NCBI GenBank assembly: GCA_040401595.1
Contig: JBBAOE010000040.1
Location: 1 to 15,945 of the forward strand
Direction of reading: 5' to 3'
Length of the DNA stretch: 15,945 nucleotides
From: RFPW01 sp040401595
GTDB lineage: Bacteria > Pseudomonadota > Gammaproteobacteria > Burkholderiales > Burkholderiaceae_E
This document shows, one piece after another, positions 14,116 to 15,945 of this stretch. Numbering within the stretch: position 1 is the first letter of the stretch; each line of letters starts with the position of its first letter. The position numbers and the translations under genes were made by a program. The notes beneath the pieces are model-generated. The model made no database searches. It had not been told where the DNA came from and worked only from the letters and a program-made list of their open reading frames with translations.

Positions 14116-14124
14116 GGGCCGTGC

Positions 14125-14130
14125 CCTCCT
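14125..14130 (-). promoter_or_regulatory. Ribosome binding site of the DUF6489-like gene
   Basis: A full AGGAGG on the - strand, 9 bases before the ATG at 14115. It is the strongest Shine-Dalgarno in the window and sets the start 11 codons inside the longest open frame. Confidence 0.7.
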
Positions 14131-14146
14131 AATTGCCGATAAGATC

Positions 14147-14174
14147 ATTATAAAGGTTCAGTCAAATCACGCAA
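14147..14174 (-). promoter_or_regulatory. Candidate promoter of the DUF6489-mnmE cluster
   Basis: On the - strand a perfect -10 TATAAT (14147-14152) stands 16 bases from TTGCGT (14169-14174). The start of transcription would be about 25 bases before the ATG at 14115. The -35 box overlaps the 10-base palindrome CGCAATTGCG (14170-14179), a possible operator. It lies in the 89-base gap shared with the divergent hydrolase gene. Confidence 0.5.
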
Positions 14175-14192
14175 TTGCGGAGAATATCCGCC

Positions 14193-14198
14193 GAGGAG
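14193..14198 (+). promoter_or_regulatory. Ribosome binding site of the dienelactone hydrolase gene
   Basis: GAGGAG 6 bases before the ATG at 14205 decides that start over the upstream in-frame TTG at 14175. I could not find a convincing + strand promoter in the gap. Confidence 0.65.
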
Positions 14199-14204
14199 CA
14201 GATT

Positions 14205-14915
14205 ATGGGTGAATATGTGAAGATTGATGCGCTGGGCGAGGACGCGTTGTTTCCTGCGTATCTGGCGGCGCCATCAGGCCAAGCGCGCGCCGCGATTATC
14301 GTCATTCCCGAGATATTTGGGGTAAATGCAGGTATTCGTCAGAAATGCGACCTGTTTGCCGCGGCGGGATATTTGGCGGTCGCGCCCGACATCTTCTGGC
14401 GCTTTGCACCGGGGGTTGAGCTCAATCCCGATATTGAGGCGGAGCTTCAAGAAGCGTTCGGCTATTTCGGGCAATATGATGCCGATGATGGTGTGCGCGA
14501 TATTGAAGCCGTGATTCACGCCATCCGCTCTGGCCTGTCGAACCAAGCGCCGGTCGAAAAGGTGGGCACTGTGGGATATTGTTTGGGCGGACGGCTTGCG
14601 TACATGGCGGCGGCGCGGACTGACATCAGCGCGTCTGTCGGCTATTATGGTGTAATGATCGACCAAATGTTGGACGAAAGCCACGCCATCGCCAACCCGT
14701 TGATGCTGCATATTCCAACGGCGGACCATTTTGTCGGGCCAGAAGCGCAGGCTGCGATTCATGCCGGGCTCGGTAATCACCCCAAGGTGACACTGCATGA
14801 CTATGACGGCCTAGATCATGGCTTCGCAGCCGAAATGGGCAATCGCCGGGACGAGAAAGGCGCAGAGATGGCGGACGGACGGACAGCCGCATTTTTCGCA
14901 GAGCATCTAAGCTAA
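14205..14915 (+). CDS. Dienelactone hydrolase family protein
   Basis: A 236-aa alpha/beta hydrolase of the dienelactone hydrolase family, probably cytosolic. Seen: IPEIFGVNAGIRQKCD with the family Glu36, the nucleophile motif GYCLGGR with Cys126, HIPTADHFVGPE with Asp174, and GLDHGF with His205, so the Cys-Asp-His triad is complete. No catechol-pathway genes are nearby, and many such proteins are general carboxylesterases of unknown substrate, so a role in chlorocatechol breakdown should not be assumed. The ATG at 14205 is chosen over a TTG ten codons upstream because GAGGAG stands 6 bases before it and the family begins there. It is divergent from the DUF6489-mnmE unit and converges on terC. 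Confidence 0.92.
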   Translation: MGEYVKIDALGEDALFPAYLAAPSGQARAAIIVIPEIFGVNAGIRQKCDLFAAAGYLAVAPDIFWRFAPGVELNPDIEAELQEAFGYFGQYDADDGVRDIEAVIHAIRSGLSNQAPVEKVGTVGYCLGGRLAYMAAARTDISASVGYYGVMIDQMLDESHAIANPLMLHIPTADHFVGPEAQAAIHAGLGNHPKVTLHDYDGLDHGFAAEMGNRRDEKGAEMADGRTAAFFAEHLS

Positions 14916-14920
14916 AACTA

Positions 14921-14947
14921 TAAGGGCTCCCACATAGGGAGCCCTTA
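14921..14947. terminator. Strong hairpin terminator between hydrolase and terC genes
   Basis: TAAGGGCTCCC (14921-14931) and GGGAGCCCTTA (14937-14947) form a perfect 11-bp stem with a 5-base loop. It lies between the two convergent stop codons, 5 bases from one and 4 from the other. On the - strand it is followed by TAGTTTTAGC, which gives a short U-rich tail; on the + strand no T-run follows. It probably ends terC transcription and may also act on the + strand. Confidence 0.8.
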
Positions 14948-14951
14948 GGCA

Positions 14952-15677
14952 TTACAAGCCAGCAAAGCTCATGGCGTAAGGCTGCACTTCGATCCAGCCT
15001 TCGACTATCATCTTGCCCGCAACATAGACGATCACCACCAGGCCTACCCAAGCGATCCAGCGATACCGTTCAATATATTGAGCAATGATATTCGCAGCGA
15101 TACCCATCAGCGCGACCGCAAAAATAAGCCCGACGATAAGGATCCCAGGATGTTCGCGCGCCGCACCCGCAACCGCCAGAACATTGTCGAGGCTCATCGA
15201 CACGTCGGCGACTGCAACGCCCCATGCGGCGCCCGCAAAGGTCTTGGACGACTTTACGCCGGAATGTTCGTCACCCACGATTTCAGGTGACCCGGGAGAT
15301 TCACCGGCATGGCCCTTAATGTCGCGATACATGCGCCAGGCGACCCACAGCAGCAACAAACCGCCAGCCAGCACAAGGCCAACAATGCCCAGCAACCATG
15401 TCACCATTAGCGCAAAGATGATGCGCAGCACCAAGGCCGCGAGGACACCGATGAGGATGACCTTCTTGCGTTGGTCCGCTGGTAAGCCAGCCGCCAAAGC
15501 GCCTACAACAATGGCATTGTCACCAGCCAGCACGAGATCGATCAACAAAACCTGAATAAACGCTGCAAAAGCAGCAGGTTCAGTAATGTTCGAGAAATCC
15601 TTGACGATGGCAGCCCAGATATCGCCGGGCCCGCCCAGGCTGGTGACGGTCGAAGCGACCAAGAGAAAATCAATCAC
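14952..15677 (-). CDS. TerC family integral membrane protein (YjbE-like)
   Basis: A 241-aa multi-pass inner-membrane protein of the TerC/Alx family. Some members export manganese; others were named for tellurite resistance. The family's acidic motifs are present in two halves: LLIDLVLAGDNAIVVGALAAGLP with Asp47, Asp53 and Asn54, and VAVADVSMSLDNVLAVAGAA with Asp158, Asp164 and Asn165. About six hydrophobic segments can be seen (about 37-60, 72-93, 96-113, 150-171, 178-198, 206-222), with a charged loop at 117-146. The start is GTG at 15677 with GGAG 7 bases upstream. It begins 23 bases after the rho stop on the same strand, so it may be read from the rho transcript. The ion transported cannot be told from sequence alone. 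Confidence 0.9.
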   Translation of the reverse strand: MIDFLLVASTVTSLGGPGDIWAAIVKDFSNITEPAAFAAFIQVLLIDLVLAGDNAIVVGALAAGLPADQRKKVILIGVLAALVLRIIFALMVTWLLGIVGLVLAGGLLLLWVAWRMYRDIKGHAGESPGSPEIVGDEHSGVKSSKTFAGAAWGVAVADVSMSLDNVLAVAGAAREHPGILIVGLIFAVALMGIAANIIAQYIERYRWIAWVGLVVIVYVAGKMIVEGWIEVQPYAMSFAGL

Positions 15678-15684
15678 AATGTTA

Positions 15685-15688
15685 CTCC
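15685..15688 (-). promoter_or_regulatory. Ribosome binding site supporting the GTG start of terC
   Basis: GGAG (within CCGGAG) on the - strand, 7 bases before the GTG at 15677, in the 23-base gap after rho. It supports GTG as the true start. Confidence 0.55.
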
Positions 15689-15700
15689 GGAATATCTGGC

Positions 15701-15945
15701 TTACTGGTTCATTGAGTCAAAAAAGTCTTCGTTGGTTTTCGAATCCTTCATTTTGTCGAGCAAGAACTCCATCGCGTCGATGGTGCCCATTTGCATGAGG
15801 ATTCGGCGAAGCACCCACATTTTCTTAAGCTTGCTTTCCTCGACCAGCAATTCTTCCTTACGCGTGCCGGATTTACCGACATCCAATGCTGGGAAGATGC
15901 GCTTGTCAGCGACCTTGCGATCCAGCACGATTTCGGAGTTACCCG
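15701..15945 (-). CDS. rho: Transcription termination factor Rho, C-terminal part
   Basis: The last 81 codons of Rho, the hexameric RNA helicase that ends transcription; the frame is open to the right edge, so the RNA-binding domain and P-loop are outside the window. Diagnostic stretches are GNSEIVLDRKVADKRIFPALDV, GKSGTRKEELLV (the R-loop region) and WVLRRILMQMGTIDAMEFLLDKM near the end. The stop is TAA at 15701-15703. In many alphaproteobacteria rho lies next to mnmE-mnmG-rsmG-parAB; here terC and a hydrolase gene stand between them. No hairpin terminator is visible after rho before terC. Confidence 0.96.
   Translation of the reverse strand, partial: GNSEIVLDRKVADKRIFPALDVGKSGTRKEELLVEESKLKKMWVLRRILMQMGTIDAMEFLLDKMKDSKTNEDFFDSMNQ

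Noticed and set aside
14175..14204. TTG start for the dienelactone hydrolase
   Set aside because: The ATG at 14205 has GAGGAG at good spacing and matches the family N-terminus.
1..15945. CRISPR arrays, insertion sequences, prophage or defence genes
   Set aside because: No repeated spacer pattern, transposase, integrase or known defence domain was seen on either strand; composition and gene style look even throughout.

Overview
The window looks like chromosomal DNA of an alphaproteobacterium, most likely of the order Sphingomonadales (relatives of Sphingorhabdus or Sphingopyxis). I infer this from the protein styles, from the order rho - mnmE - mnmG - rsmG - parA - parB, and from a DUF6489-type small protein directly before mnmE. 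I could not run a search, so the taxonomic call is an inference. Coding is dense: the longest gene-free stretch is about 170 bases. I see no insertion sequence, phage gene, CRISPR array or rRNA. Only the lpdA fragment and the dienelactone-hydrolase gene are on the + strand; every other gene is on the - strand.

Layout by position. 1-698 (+): the 3' end of lpdA (dihydrolipoamide dehydrogenase). 776-4591 (-), transcribed from high to low coordinates: tRNA-Gly(CCC), a fused pabB-pabC gene (p-aminobenzoate branch of folate synthesis), a class I aminotransferase of the aspartate/prephenate type, and a lipoprotein-type msrA. 4645-6387 (-): a small VOC/glyoxalase-like protein, a ProXp-ala/YbaK-type prolyl-tRNA editing protein, and S-formylglutathione hydrolase. 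6459-8068 (-): a two-gene redox unit made of a b-type membrane cytochrome and a Tat-exported molybdopterin oxidoreductase whose signal also carries a lipobox.

8242-14115 (-): the chromosome-maintenance and translation cluster, in the order DUF6489-like protein, mnmE, mnmG, rsmG, parA, parB. The last four genes are joined by 4-base stop/start overlaps. Two perfect 16-base parS palindromes lie here, one between mnmE and mnmG and one inside the rsmG reading frame, so the window carries both halves of the ParABS segregation system. In this class the cluster usually lies near oriC, but I see no origin in the window. 14205-14915 (+): a dienelactone hydrolase family gene, divergent from the cluster. 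14952-15945 (-): a TerC-family membrane protein placed directly after the 3' end of rho, with a strong hairpin terminator between it and the convergent hydrolase gene.

Most of this is conserved housekeeping DNA, and I do not see a clear new multi-gene system. The points most worth a second look are: the MnmE GTPase with AKSD in place of NKxD; the possibly leaderless mnmG start beside a parS site; pabBC starting only 11 bases after an encoded tRNA CCA end; the one-cysteine lipoprotein MsrA; and the Tat-lipoprotein molybdoenzyme paired with a cytochrome b.
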